Below, one piece after another: positions 49,836 through 59,077 of a stretch of 64,000 bases of DNA (positions within the stretch are counted from its first letter, which is position 1; the number at the start of each line of letters is the position of its first letter). The notes below the pieces were generated by a model. The model made no database searches, had not been told where the DNA came from, and saw only the letters and a program-made list of their open reading frames with translations. The position numbers and the translations under genes were made by a program. Source of the DNA: DATBGS01 sp036557885 (GTDB lineage: Bacteria; Chloroflexota; Ktedonobacteria; Ktedonobacterales; DATBGS01); NCBI GenBank assembly GCA_036557885.1, contig DATBGS010000130.1, forward strand, positions 1-64,000, read 5' to 3'.

Positions 49836-49872
49836 GCCCTTCTCCCTCAATGGAGAAGGGCAAATTTTTTTC
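49836..49872 (+). terminator. Terminator of the alcohol dehydrogenase gene
   Basis: 10-bp stem GCCCTTCTCC / GGAGAAGGGC with a 6-nt loop, followed by AAATTTTTTTT. Confidence 0.93.
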
Positions 49873-49946
49873 TGGACGGACGGCCTATAATCTGAGTGAA
49901 GGCGCGTAAGGGGTCATGTGGTATGGCTCATCAAGGAGGAATATTC

Positions 49947-50402
49947 ATGAAAACGGCACGATTGGTTGAACTGATCTGCGGGCTGGCTGCTGGCGTGTGG
50001 GGGTGGCTGGTGCTGGTGTTTTTCTTGTTTGGCCCCAGCTATACGGGCAGCAGCAGCGGCCAGAGCTGCTCAAGCGACCCTGGCAACGGCACAACGGCCT
50101 GCATTACACTTCACGTAACCAACACCCATGCCAGCGCGCTTGATCTGGGGTTGGACCCGGTAGCAAAGTTCTGGCTCAGCATGCTAGCGATTGTGTTAGG
50201 GGCCATCGCGCTCAGCGCCATGTTGCACAGTCGCACTGGAAGCACTGCGCTACGCGGCGTGCTTTTCGCATCCACTGGCTTTCTGCTCATCCTTACCTGC
50301 CTCAGCATTGCCAGCATTGGCCTGCTCTTGCTCCCCAGCCTGGCGCTGGCAATCGCGGCAGCGGCAGCAGCAACGCGCTCACCGCAACTTGCGGCAATGT
50401 GA
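49947..50402 (+). CDS. Small four-TM membrane protein
   Basis: 151 residues. Four hydrophobic helices: about 7-28, 70-92, 102-120 and 122-143. The loop after the first helix is Ser/Gly/Thr-rich with two Cys (SGQSCSSDPGNGTTACITL), possibly a disulfide on the outer face. Not recognised. Very good ribosome site (AAGGAGGA) 6-7 nt before the ATG. TATAAT at 49887-49892 may be its -10. It runs toward the small minus-strand gene at 50423. Confidence 0.65.
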   Translation: MKTARLVELICGLAAGVWGWLVLVFFLFGPSYTGSSSGQSCSSDPGNGTTACITLHVTNTHASALDLGLDPVAKFWLSMLAIVLGAIALSAMLHSRTGSTALRGVLFASTGFLLILTCLSIASIGLLLLPSLALAIAAAAAATRSPQLAAM

Positions 50403-50422
50403 GCGATGCGGCGGGGAGGTGC

Positions 50423-50647
50423 TTACCGCAGCCGCCGCTCCTGTTTCCCCGCCTGAAGCCGCTGGTGGACGCGCAGCAGCCCAAAATAGACCAGCGCCCC
50501 TGGCAGCCCAAACAGCGCGCAGCGGCGGCCCAGCGCACGTCCGGCAGGTGGGCGCCGCCCGGAATCGCGCAGCACCAGCGTGGCCGGAAGCAGCCAGAGG
50601 ACCAGAACAAGCCCGATGAAGAGAAGATCAATCAAATGCAAGCCCAA
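50423..50647 (-). CDS. Small membrane protein, possible
   Basis: 74 residues. One strong helix (residues 5-24, LIDLLFIGLVLVLWLLPATL), an Arg-rich middle, a weaker hydrophobic stretch and a basic tail (RLQAGKQERRLR). TTG start with AGGAG 9 nt upstream. The membrane helix plus positive flank make it plausible, but it could be spurious. Confidence 0.45.
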   Translation of the reverse strand: MGLHLIDLLFIGLVLVLWLLPATLVLRDSGRRPPAGRALGRRCALFGLPGALVYFGLLRVHQRLQAGKQERRLR

Positions 50648-50806
50648 TACCGCATACTCCTGAGCTATACGCGCAAACTTGCCCCGTATCTTATCTTGTT
50701 AGCTCCCACTTTGCCATAGCTCTCTTTGCCATAGAAAGAGGGAGAGGCTGGCGCCTCTCCCCATCCTGTGCTCTTGGATGTGCCGCAAGCAGGGCACTCG
50801 GCCTGG

Positions 50807-51235
50807 CTAATAGCGATCTCCGCCACCGTTGCCACCGCGCCGATCACGGCCACCGCCGTAGCCTCCGCCGCCGCGTCGCTCACCATAGCCACCTCCGCCG
50901 CGTCGCTCGCCTCCGCCGTAGCCGCCGCCACCGCGTCGCTCACCATAACCACCGCCACCGCCTCCACCACTCCGGTAGCCGCGCTCCTCGCGGGGGCGCG
51001 CTTCGTTCACGGTCAGCGCGCGACCACTCACTTCGCGGCCATGCAGCAGCGAAACCGCCTGAGCCGCCTCAGCGTCGGAACTCATCTCCACAAAACCATA
51101 GCCCCGGCTCTGCCCAGAAAATTTGTTGATGACCACATGCGCCGATGTGACCGTCCCCGCCTGCGCAAAGAGTTGCGCCAGTTGGGTGTCGTCCACATCA
51201 AACGGCAAGTTGCCAACAAAGAGGTTATTGCCCAT
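50807..51235 (-). CDS. RRM-domain, glycine-rich RNA-binding protein
   Basis: 142 residues. One RNA recognition motif (1-80) with RNP2 NLFVGNLPF and RNP1 SRGYGFVEM, followed by a Gly/Arg/Tyr-rich tail (about 90-142) of repeated RRGGGGYG units. This is the layout of bacterial Rbp proteins known best from cyanobacteria, where they are often cold-induced. ATG at 51235 begins the RRM; a promoter lies at 51440-51468, giving a ~200-nt leader that may carry cold regulation (inference). Divergent from sdh. Confidence 0.9.
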   Translation of the reverse strand: MGNNLFVGNLPFDVDDTQLAQLFAQAGTVTSAHVVINKFSGQSRGYGFVEMSSDAEAAQAVSLLHGREVSGRALTVNEARPREERGYRSGGGGGGGYGERRGGGGYGGGERRGGGGYGERRGGGGYGGGRDRRGGNGGGDRY

Positions 51236-51439
51236 TGACGTACTTTCAAACCTTTCTTGCAGCAGTGGCTGCGTAAGGACTTCAGGAGGCATGAGGCACA
51301 AGACGCGCGATTCACCACCCGAAGCAACAGGGTGCAAAACAAACAAGCACAGTGTGGTCACGCGCAACTCTTTTAAGCGCAGGAGCAACAGACGCGCCTG
51401 GGCAAGAGAGGGGCAGGACAACGTGGTGCAACACCCTGT

Positions 51440-51468
51440 AGTATATCCGCTGGGAATTGGGTTGTCCA
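51440..51468 (-). promoter_or_regulatory. Promoter of the RRM gene
   Basis: TGGACA, a 17-nt spacer and TATACT on the minus strand, giving a leader of about 200 nt. The 51236-51760 gap holds this, the leader and the sdh promoter. Confidence 0.6.
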
Positions 51469-51543
51469 GTGGCACTAGCGCCCCTGAGCGCCAGGCAGCA
51501 GGTACCCGCGCTGGTTCAGGGTGTCGGCGGCTCCTGGCGAGGT

Positions 51544-51572
51544 TTGCAACGTTGTCTCCTTTGCCCTATAAT
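51544..51572 (+). promoter_or_regulatory. sdh operon promoter
   Basis: TTGCAA, a 17-nt spacer and perfect TATAAT, about 180 nt before sdhC. Confidence 0.7.
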
Positions 51573-51760
51573 GCTGGAAGGGAGAGCGCCAGCGCAGTCA
51601 CTCCACCTCTGTTGTGCCCCAAACCCAGCAGCGCCGTGATATGACTTTTGATCTCGCGCCCACGCCTTCTTCCTGACCACCCGGTTCCTTACCGGCAAAC
51701 CAGCTTCAGACGCCTCGCTCCGGTAAGCCTGGCACACACTTTTTGTAAGGAGTATTTTGC

Positions 51761-52129
51761 ATGTACCGAGGCCAATCGGGTATGTTTTCCTGGTTGTTCC
51801 ACCGCATCAGCGGGCTGGGCATCCTGCTTTTCCTGCTGCTGCACATCGTGGACATCACGCTGCTAGGGTTTGGCCCTGCGGTGTATAACGACGCTATCTC
51901 CATCTTTAGCACCTGGTATATCCGCATTGCTTCTCTGTTCCTGATTGCCGCTGTGCTCTACCACGCCTATAACGGCGTGCGCATCATCCTGGTGGATTTC
52001 TGGCCCAGGGGCGCCCGCTTCCAGCAGGCCATGTTCTGGACGGTCCTGCTGGCAACGATTGTTTGTTGGGTGCCAACCGCCGTTATCATCATGGCTCCCT
52101 GCTTTCAGGCGGGCAACGCTTGTAAGTAA
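51761..52129 (+). CDS. sdhC: Succinate dehydrogenase cytochrome b subunit
   Basis: 122 residues, three membrane helices. Motif SWLFHRISGLGILLF at the start of helix 1 is the family quinone/haem signature; HAYNGVRIILVDF in helix 2-3 supplies a likely haem-b His. It anchors the SdhAB catalytic part to the membrane and helps reduce quinone. AAGGAG lies upstream. First gene of sdhCDAB. Confidence 0.93.
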   Translation: MYRGQSGMFSWLFHRISGLGILLFLLLHIVDITLLGFGPAVYNDAISIFSTWYIRIASLFLIAAVLYHAYNGVRIILVDFWPRGARFQQAMFWTVLLATIVCWVPTAVIIMAPCFQAGNACK

Positions 52130-52173
52130 CTGGCCTGATAATTTCAAAGCAATGAGAGATGGAGCATTCACCT

Positions 52174-52644
52174 ATGAGTAAGCCAGCCACCGTTGAACCA
52201 CCTGCCAATTCAGCCAGCCCCCTCAAGAAAGCATCCACCTATGGCGCCACCAGTCGGCCACAGGGCGGCTTTGAGCTTTTTTCCTGGTATTTTTTCCGCA
52301 TTACCGGGGTGATCATGGTCTTCATGGTCATCATCCATCTGGTGATTATGCACCTCACCAACGATGTCTCTCAGACGGTCTATGACTTTGTGGCCGCGCG
52401 CTACGCCAACCCCTTCTGGCGCGTCTATGACCTGCTGCTCTTGACGTTTGCCCTGCTGCATGGCCTCAACGGGCTGCGCATCGCGGTGGATGATTATGTG
52501 CGTCCGCGCGGCTGGCGGCTGCTGGCCCATTCCACCGTCTGGATGCTGGCAGTGGCCTTCTGGCTGATGGGCACCATGACGATTATCACCTTCCAGCCCG
52601 GCACAACCACCGGCATTCAAAACCTGTTTGGCTTGTTAAAATAA
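52174..52644 (+). CDS. sdhD: Succinate dehydrogenase membrane anchor subunit
   Basis: 156 residues, three helices after a ~35-residue hydrophilic, Pro/Ser/Lys-rich N-terminus. WYFFRITGVIMVFMVIIH and LLHGLNGLRIAVDDY mirror the sdhC motifs, so C and D are homologous and could hold haem b between them. ATG at 52174 is preferred (GGAG 9 nt upstream); ATG at 52159 is possible. 44 nt after sdhC. Confidence 0.93.
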   Translation: MSKPATVEPPANSASPLKKASTYGATSRPQGGFELFSWYFFRITGVIMVFMVIIHLVIMHLTNDVSQTVYDFVAARYANPFWRVYDLLLLTFALLHGLNGLRIAVDDYVRPRGWRLLAHSTVWMLAVAFWLMGTMTIITFQPGTTTGIQNLFGLLK

Positions 52645-52666
52645 GCCACCTGCCTGGAGGCATGCT

Positions 52667-54397
52667 ATGGCCTACTATAAATTTGATGTCGTGATTGTTG
52701 GCGCGGGCGGCGCGGGCCTGATGGCCGCGTGCCAGCTCGCCGGCAAAGCCAGCGTCGCGGTAATCTCCAAGCTCTACCCCACGCGCTCGCACACGGGCGC
52801 CGCGCAGGGCGGCGTGGCCGCCGCGCTGGGCAATAAAGAAGAAGATCACTGGCAGTGGCACATGTTCGACACCGTGAAAGGCGGCGATTATCTTGTGGAT
52901 CAGGACGCCGCCGAGGTGCTGGCCCGCGAAGCCATTGACGCGGTGTACGACCTGGAGCACTGGGGGCTGCCCTTTAACCGCACCCCAGAAGGCCGCATTG
53001 ACCAGCGGCGTTTTGGCGGGCACACGCGCAACTTTGGCGAGGGGCCAGTCATGCGCTCCTGCTACGCGGCTGACCGCACCGGCCATATGATCTTGCAGAC
53101 CATGTATCAGCAGTCCATCAAAAATCAGGTGCGCTTCTTTAACGAGTATCTGGCGCTGGACCTGCTGATGAACGAGGGCGCCGTCAACGGCGTGGTCGCC
53201 ATGTGCCTGCGTGATGGCGAGATACACACCTTCCATGCCAAAGCCGTGATGTTCGCCACTGGTGGCTACGGACGCGCCTGGCGCATCACCAGCAACGCGC
53301 TGGCCTGCATGGGCGATGGCATGGCGATTGCCTACCGGCGGGGCATCCCGCTGGAAGACATGGAGATGTACCAGTTCCATCCCACCGGCCTCTACAAAAT
53401 TGGCGTCTTGCTCAGCGAGGCGGCGCGCGGCGAAGGCGGGATACTGCGCAACAGCGAGGGCGAGCGCTTTATGGAACGCTACGCGCCCACGATCAAAGAC
53501 CTGGCCCCGCGCGATATGGTTTCGCGCTCTATCGTCAAGGAGGTCAAGGAGGGGCGCGGCGTGATGAAGGACAAGGACGCCATCTATCTCGACCTGACGC
53601 ACCTGGGTAAAGCCGTGATTGACTCCAAACTGCCCGACATCACCGACTTTGCGCGCACCTATCTGGACATCGAGCCGATCACGCATCCGGTGCCCATCCA
53701 GCCCACCGCGCACTACGCGATGGGCGGCATCCCCACCGATGTGGAAGGGCGCGTGGTGGTTGACGACCAGAAAACCATCATGCGCGGCTTTTACGCGGCA
53801 GGTGAGGTCGCCTGCGTCTCGGTGCATGGCGCCAACCGCCTGGGCACGAACTCGCTGGTGGACCTGATCGTCTTTGGGCGGCGCGCAGGCAAGCATATCG
53901 CGCGCTTCATCCACGAAACCGACTTCGTGCCCCTGGCCGCTGAGCCAGAGAGTTATGCTCGCGAGATGGTCGCAAGCATTCGCTCGCGCGACAAGGGCGA
54001 GATGCAGGGGCCAATCCGCGAAGAACTGCGCAACAAGATGATGGAGGATGTGGGCGTGGTGCGCGACGAAGACAAGCTGCTGAACGCCCAGCGCAAGATT
54101 GCCGAACTCAAAGCGCGGCTGGAACAGGTCTACATTCAGGACAAGGGCCAGACCTTCAATACCGAACTGATGGAAGTGATCGAACTGGGCTTCCTGCTGG
54201 ACTGCTCCGAGGCGACCATTGCGGGCGCCCTGGCACGCAAAGAGAGTCGCGGCGGGCACTACCGCGAGGATTTCCCAGACCGCGACGATAAAAACTTCCT
54301 CAAACACACCCTGGCCTATCGCTCCGGCAAAGGCGTGGAGATTGAGTACAAGTCGGTGGTGCTGGGCACCTTTGAACCAAAAGAACGGAAATACTGA
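52667..54397 (+). CDS. sdhA: Succinate dehydrogenase flavoprotein
   Basis: 576 residues, standard length. FAD Rossmann motif VIVGAGGAGLMAA, His42 in SHTGAAQGG (covalent FAD), catalytic stretch HPTGL and REARGEGG-like SEAARGEGG, and HYAMGGI. It oxidises succinate to fumarate in the TCA cycle, passing electrons to SdhB. GGAGG lies 6 nt before the ATG, 22 nt after sdhD. Confidence 0.98.
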   Translation: MAYYKFDVVIVGAGGAGLMAACQLAGKASVAVISKLYPTRSHTGAAQGGVAAALGNKEEDHWQWHMFDTVKGGDYLVDQDAAEVLAREAIDAVYDLEHWGLPFNRTPEGRIDQRRFGGHTRNFGEGPVMRSCYAADRTGHMILQTMYQQSIKNQVRFFNEYLALDLLMNEGAVNGVVAMCLRDGEIHTFHAKAVMFATGGYGRAWRITSNALACMGDGMAIAYRRGIPLEDMEMYQFHPTGLYKIGVLLSEAARGEGGILRNSEGERFMERYAPTIKDLAPRDMVSRSIVKEVKEGRGVMKDKDAIYLDLTHLGKAVIDSKLPDITDFARTYLDIEPITHPVPIQPTAHYAMGGIPTDVEGRVVVDDQKTIMRGFYAAGEVACVSVHGANRLGTNSLVDLIVFGRRAGKHIARFIHETDFVPLAAEPESYAREMVASIRSRDKGEMQGPIREELRNKMMEDVGVVRDEDKLLNAQRKIAELKARLEQVYIQDKGQTFNTELMEVIELGFLLDCSEATIAGALARKESRGGHYREDFPDRDDKNFLKHTLAYRSGKGVEIEYKSVVLGTFEPKERKY

Positions 54398-54411
54398 TCT
54401 GGGGGAACAAC

Positions 54412-55119
54412 GTGCAAATCACCGTAAAAATTAGACGGTTTGACCCCGATAAAGATAAGAAGCCGCACTGGGAAACCTACACCCTGGACGCCGACCCGAT
54501 GGACCGGTTCGTAGACGTGCTCAACGAAATTAAATGGAATCGTGATGGCACGCTCACCTATCGGCGCTCCTGCGTGCATGGCGTGTGCGGCTCGGATGCC
54601 ATGCGCATCAACGGGCGCAACATGCTGGCTTGCAAAGTGTTGGTACAAGACCTGGGCAGCAAGATCACCGTTGAGCCGATGCTGGGCTTTCCCGTCATCA
54701 AAGACATGGTGGTGGATATGGACCCCTTCTTCGAGAAATACGAGAAGGTGCTGCCCTATCTGGTCAACGACGAGCCAGCACCCTCCACCGAGCGCCTTCA
54801 GAGCCAGGAGGAGCGCGCCCGCTACGACGAGAGCACCAAGTGCATCCTGTGCGGCGCCTGCACCGGCTCCTGCCCGTCCATCTGGGCCAACCCCGATTGG
54901 GTGGGGCCAGCCTCGATTGTCAACGCGCACCGCTTCATCTTTGACAGCCGTGACCGCGCGGGCATGCAGCGGCTCAATATCCTCAGTGATCGGCTGGGCG
55001 TCTGGCGCTGCCGCACCATCTTTAACTGCACCGAAGCCTGCCCACGCGACATTCCGGTGACAGATGTCATTGAAGAGGTCAAGCGCGCCATCGTCTACGG
55101 CGACACCAAAGGGGAGTAG
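54412..55119 (+). CDS. sdhB: Succinate dehydrogenase iron-sulfur subunit
   Basis: 235 residues. [2Fe-2S] site C54, C59, D62, C74, with Asp as third ligand position as in E. coli SdhB; [4Fe-4S] and [3Fe-4S] sites CILCGACTGSC (C144-C154) and CTEACPRDIP. It relays electrons from FAD to quinone. GTG start 14 nt after sdhA with GGGGG upstream. Confidence 0.97.
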   Translation: MQITVKIRRFDPDKDKKPHWETYTLDADPMDRFVDVLNEIKWNRDGTLTYRRSCVHGVCGSDAMRINGRNMLACKVLVQDLGSKITVEPMLGFPVIKDMVVDMDPFFEKYEKVLPYLVNDEPAPSTERLQSQEERARYDESTKCILCGACTGSCPSIWANPDWVGPASIVNAHRFIFDSRDRAGMQRLNILSDRLGVWRCRTIFNCTEACPRDIPVTDVIEEVKRAIVYGDTKGE

Positions 55120-55127
55120 CGGCGTAG

Positions 55128-56378
55128 ATGCAGCAGGCTGAGAACAATAGCCTGTCGTTCTGGCAGGATGACGCGGGCAACCAGCAGCGCTACCGCGCCC
55201 TGGAGGGCGCAGCCCGCGTAGAGGTTGCCATAGTTGGCGGAGGCATCACTGGCACCGCTGCCGCGCTCTGGCTGGCGCGGGCGGGCAGGCGCGTGGCGCT
55301 GCTGGAGCAGGAAGTCATCGCGCACGGCGCCAGCGGGCGTAACGGCGGCTTTGTCGTCGCTGGCACCGTCCAGTCCTACGCACAGGCCATCGCCAGCTAT
55401 GGCCGCGCAACGGCGCGGCGCCTCTTTGCCTTTAGCGTTGCCAACAATGCCACCGTGCGCGAGCTGGTTGCAGAACTGGACGCGCAAGGCTGGCAGACCG
55501 GCTTTCGCACATGCGGCTGCCTGCGCCTGGCCGATTCCCCCGAAGAACTGGCGCAGGTGCAGGCCACTGGCAACCTGCTCGTTGAGGATGGCTGGGAAGT
55601 GGAGCCGGTAAGCGAGCGCGACCTGCCGCACCGCCTCCAGGGGCACTATCTGGGCGGCCTCTTTCGCCCGCACGATGGCGAAGTGCAGCCCGCGCGCCTG
55701 GTGCTGGGGCTGGCGCACCTGGCAGCGCAGGCCGGAGCCAGCCTGTACGAGCGCACGCCCGCGCTGGAGATCAGCGAGAGCCGTTCGGGCGTCTCCATTA
55801 CCACGCCACTGGGGACCATCCAGGCAGAAACCGTCATTTTTGCGGCTAATGCCTGGATGGGCAGACTGCTCGGCGGCCTGCCGCAGACGCCACCCGCGCT
55901 GGCAAGCCAGGTCGTCACGCCCACGCGCGGCCAGGTGCTTGCCACCGCGCCCATTGGGGAGCGCCTCTTTGAGCACACCATCTCCGCCCATCACGGCTAC
56001 CAATACTACCGGCAGCTTCAGGATGGGCGGCTGATCATTGGTGGCTGGCGCGATCACGCGCCTGACATGGACCAGCGCGACCCCACGCAAGCTCCAACCG
56101 CTGCTGTGCAGGGGCAGCTTGACCGTTTTCTCTTTGATGTTCTCAAGCTGCCCGCTGACACCCCTATTACCCATCGCTGGGCCGGGCTGATGGCTTTCAC
56201 GCCAGATAGTCTGCCAGTCGTGGGCTGGGCGCCGGGCAGCGAACGCATCTTGCTCTGCGGCGGCTATACCGGGCATGGCAACGCAATGGCCGTGCGCTGC
56301 GCGCGTGTGGCCGCTGATCTGGCGTGCAGGCAGCCCAATGATGAGGCGGAGCTATTCCGTCCCGAACGCATCCTCTGA
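55128..56378 (+). CDS. DAO-family FAD-dependent amine/amino-acid oxidase
   Basis: 416 residues. FAD motif VAIVGGGITGTAAALWL (GGGITG 37-42), SGRNGGF at 70-76 and C-terminal GLMAFTPDSLPVVG and GGYTGHGNAMAV are typical of glycine/sarcosine oxidase and gamma-glutamylputrescine oxidase-like proteins. It oxidises a C-N bond of an amine. It begins 8 nt after sdhB, so it is probably on the sdh transcript. Precise substrate unknown. Confidence 0.88.
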   Translation: MQQAENNSLSFWQDDAGNQQRYRALEGAARVEVAIVGGGITGTAAALWLARAGRRVALLEQEVIAHGASGRNGGFVVAGTVQSYAQAIASYGRATARRLFAFSVANNATVRELVAELDAQGWQTGFRTCGCLRLADSPEELAQVQATGNLLVEDGWEVEPVSERDLPHRLQGHYLGGLFRPHDGEVQPARLVLGLAHLAAQAGASLYERTPALEISESRSGVSITTPLGTIQAETVIFAANAWMGRLLGGLPQTPPALASQVVTPTRGQVLATAPIGERLFEHTISAHHGYQYYRQLQDGRLIIGGWRDHAPDMDQRDPTQAPTAAVQGQLDRFLFDVLKLPADTPITHRWAGLMAFTPDSLPVVGWAPGSERILLCGGYTGHGNAMAVRCARVAADLACRQPNDEAELFRPERIL

Positions 56379-56548
56379 CGCGCCGCCAGCGTTTTACCTG
56401 CACTGGCGGCGTTGTGGCGGCACCATTGTACTTTGCCGCGCTGCTCCACAGAGACACGCCAGTGACCAGCTCCAAACACAGCAAAAGAGCCTCTGCTGTG
56501 GTAAGATGCCTTTCTACCAGTTCGTTGTACTCTTCAGAGGTTCTACGT

Positions 56549-57934
56549 ATGCTCACCCAGGAAACACCCCCAGACATCAGCGCGGAAATGGCGGCCAGCG
56601 TTGCCGAACGTGACCTCCATTTCCGCTGGAATTTTAGCGTGCTGGGGTTCGACATCGCCCTGTTTGTGCTGGCGCTCAATATCAGTTCGGCCTATGTTGT
56701 CCTGCCGCTGTTTGTCTATCACCTCTCCAGCGGCTCCAACTTTGCCACATCGCTAATTCCTGCGGTGCGGGCACTGGGCAGCTTTGGGCCGCAGTTGCTG
56801 GTGGCCGATGCCATCGAACACATGCGGCGTACCAAACCCATCCTGCTCTTTATCACTGTTTTTGAGCGCGTGCCATTCCTGATTCTGGCACTGGCAGCCG
56901 TCGCGCTGGCGGGCGGGCATCCCACGCTGCTCCTGATCTTATTCTTTCTCTTAATCTTCGTGCAGACGCTCGGCGGAGGGTTTTCGTTTCCTCCCTGGCT
57001 GGACCTCGTGGCACGCGCGGTGCCCGATAACTGGCGCGGGCGCTTCTTTGGTCTATCGAGTGGCCTGGGAAGCTTTCTGGGCATTGGTGGCGCGGCCATC
57101 GCCACCCTCATTCTCTCATCGTCGGCCATCGGCTATCCGAATACTTTTGCCCTCTGCTTCACCCTGACCTTTAGCGTGATGGTCGTCTCGTTCATCTGCC
57201 TCTCGCTGGCCCGCGAGCCGCACCGTATTCCACATCCGAAGGCGCAGCGGGCGCAGCGCAAAGCCGCCGGAGAAAGCGGGCCGCGTGGCTGGCTGCGCAT
57301 TACGCGCCAGGACCGCAGCTTCCGCATGCTGCTCATTGCCAATGGCATCACCGGCGCGGCAGGCATGGCGATAGGGCTCTTTGCTGTTGCCGCCAAAAGC
57401 ATCGCGCACCTCACCGATGCTCAGGCCAGCATTCAGAACAACGTGCTGGCGCTCTCCTCAGCGCTCAGCTATTTTCTGCTTGGCTGGGTGGGTGATCGCT
57501 ATGGACATCGCCTGGTGCTGGAAATTGGCTCGCTGGCAACCGGCGCTGCCGCCTTGCTCGCTTTCTTTGCCCACAGTCAACTGCTGTTTATTGGCGTTTT
57601 TCTGCTCACCGGCCTGGGCCTCTCGGCTACCTTCCTGGCGCAGCTTGCTTTTGTGGTGGAGTTTGGCACGCCAGAAACCCGCCCGACGTATATCGCCCTC
57701 TCAGCCGTCGCGTATGCGCCTTTTGCCACCTTTGCGCCCATCCTGGGCGGTTGGCTGGCGGACCATGTGGGCTATGGCCCGCCATTTTTGCTGGCGGGCG
57801 TGCTTGGCCTCGTGGGTCTGGTCGTCTATCGGCTCCTGGTGCCCGATCCACGCATGGAAGCGCGGCAGGCCGCAGCCGAAAGCCTTACGCAAAGCGAGCC
57901 GGTGACTTCAACCGGGCACAAGGGCACGCCCTAG
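56549..57934 (+). CDS. MFS transporter
   Basis: 461 residues, 12 predicted helices in two halves with a long central loop (REPHRIPHPKAQRAQRK, about 210-235). The loop motif between helices 2 and 3 reads like a weak form of the MFS G-x-x-x-D-R-x-G-R signature; GDRYGHRLVLEIG after helix 8 is clearer. No drug or sugar motif stands out. AGAGG lies 8 nt before the ATG at 56549. Cargo unknown. Confidence 0.85.
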   Translation: MLTQETPPDISAEMAASVAERDLHFRWNFSVLGFDIALFVLALNISSAYVVLPLFVYHLSSGSNFATSLIPAVRALGSFGPQLLVADAIEHMRRTKPILLFITVFERVPFLILALAAVALAGGHPTLLLILFFLLIFVQTLGGGFSFPPWLDLVARAVPDNWRGRFFGLSSGLGSFLGIGGAAIATLILSSSAIGYPNTFALCFTLTFSVMVVSFICLSLAREPHRIPHPKAQRAQRKAAGESGPRGWLRITRQDRSFRMLLIANGITGAAGMAIGLFAVAAKSIAHLTDAQASIQNNVLALSSALSYFLLGWVGDRYGHRLVLEIGSLATGAAALLAFFAHSQLLFIGVFLLTGLGLSATFLAQLAFVVEFGTPETRPTYIALSAVAYAPFATFAPILGGWLADHVGYGPPFLLAGVLGLVGLVVYRLLVPDPRMEARQAAAESLTQSEPVTSTGHKGTP

Positions 57935-57938
57935 CGCA

Positions 57939-57967
57939 TTGTGCTTTTCGCGCCGCCATGCTACAAT
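57939..57967 (+). promoter_or_regulatory. Promoter of the 58035 gene
   Basis: TTGTGC, a 17-nt spacer and TACAAT, about 68 nt before the ATG. Confidence 0.6.
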
Positions 57968-58034
57968 AGGCGCATCTGCTCAGGCTCAAGCAACCCAGGA
58001 ACACCCCTGACTTCGGGGGAGGAGGCACGGCCAG

Positions 58035-58880
58035 ATGCGTCAGGCTGATTCTGAAACCACCGCAAGAAGCAAAACACCCAAAAAGGTCAATCTGCCCCTG
58101 GCAATGGCGTATATTCGGCAGCACGCCACGCCCGTTGAGCTTGCCCGCCTCCAGCGGGCGCTTGGCGAGCCTGCCGCCGTTGAAGAAGCTGAAAAGCAGG
58201 TGGCGGCCCTCCAGAACCCCGATGGCGGCTGGCCGCATCGTCAGGAGGCTGGCTTACCTAGCAGCCTGGCAGCCACCCACCACACCCTGACCTGGCTGAA
58301 CGAGCTAGGACTGCGCCAGAGCAGCATTGCCCAGCACGCGCTGGACTATCTATTGAGCAGCCAGCAGCCCGATGGAAGCTGGCGCGAAAGCGACGCCATC
58401 CTCGCGCTGCATCCCCCGCCCTGGATGTCGCCCGAAAACGACATGGCGAACGCCTATCTCACCGCAGATTCGGCCTACCACCTGGCGGTGGGCCGCGACC
58501 CTGAACTGGAAGCCGTTGCCGAGGCGTGTAATTATCTCTATCAGCTTGAACTGGAAGAACAGTATCCGCAAACGACCTGGATTATGGGCGCGCTCTTCAC
58601 CATTGTGGAAGGTGAAGACTCCGAAGTAGCCCAGGCCACGCGCGAGTATCTGCTCCAGCGGCTGGACCGCCACTGGGATGCCGGGGCACTAGCCTGGCTG
58701 CTCAACACCTACTTTGGCGCCGGAATCGCGCCCACGATGCCGCTGCTCGTCAAGGCGCGCGAGCTTCTGGAAAAGACTCAAAAGCCCAACGGCAGTTTCA
58801 GCAGCGATGACGGCGATGGCTTTGCGTTGGATGTCACCATCCAGGCGGTACGCGCTTTGCAGCACGCGGGCACCTCCTGA
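58035..58880 (+). CDS. Prenyltransferase/squalene-cyclase-type alpha-barrel protein
   Basis: 281 residues. Two QW-like repeats, QNPDGGWP (about 60) and QQPDGSWR (about 111), plus QKPNGSFSS near the end, are typical of the alpha-alpha barrel superfamily. Cyclases have about 600 residues and a DxDD motif; neither is seen, so it looks like a single barrel of unknown use, perhaps binding a lipid or peptide. GGAGG lies 9 nt before the ATG. Confidence 0.75.
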   Translation: MRQADSETTARSKTPKKVNLPLAMAYIRQHATPVELARLQRALGEPAAVEEAEKQVAALQNPDGGWPHRQEAGLPSSLAATHHTLTWLNELGLRQSSIAQHALDYLLSSQQPDGSWRESDAILALHPPPWMSPENDMANAYLTADSAYHLAVGRDPELEAVAEACNYLYQLELEEQYPQTTWIMGALFTIVEGEDSEVAQATREYLLQRLDRHWDAGALAWLLNTYFGAGIAPTMPLLVKARELLEKTQKPNGSFSSDDGDGFALDVTIQAVRALQHAGTS

Positions 58881-59077
58881 AGGAGCATGCCCACTTTTTA
58901 TGCCTGCCAAAAGCCGTTCTTGCTCGTTATATCATCAGGAATATTTTATTATTGTGCGCCAGCGTGACATGAAGCCTTGTATAGCCCGCTGCCCGTCAGC
59001 AACAAGCGCCAGGATGCGCCAGTCTGTGTGTTTTGCATCCAGCCCGGCGGGTGGGAGAACATCAGGGGAGAGAATAC

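Noticed and set aside
50665..50970. Val/Ala-rich frame opposite and overlapping the RRM gene tail
   Set aside because: It is another frame of the low-complexity Gly/Arg-coding repeat.
51236..51475. N-terminal extension of the RRM protein
   Set aside because: The extra 80 codons are Leu/Cys-rich and non-conserved in style, and the predicted promoter lies within them.
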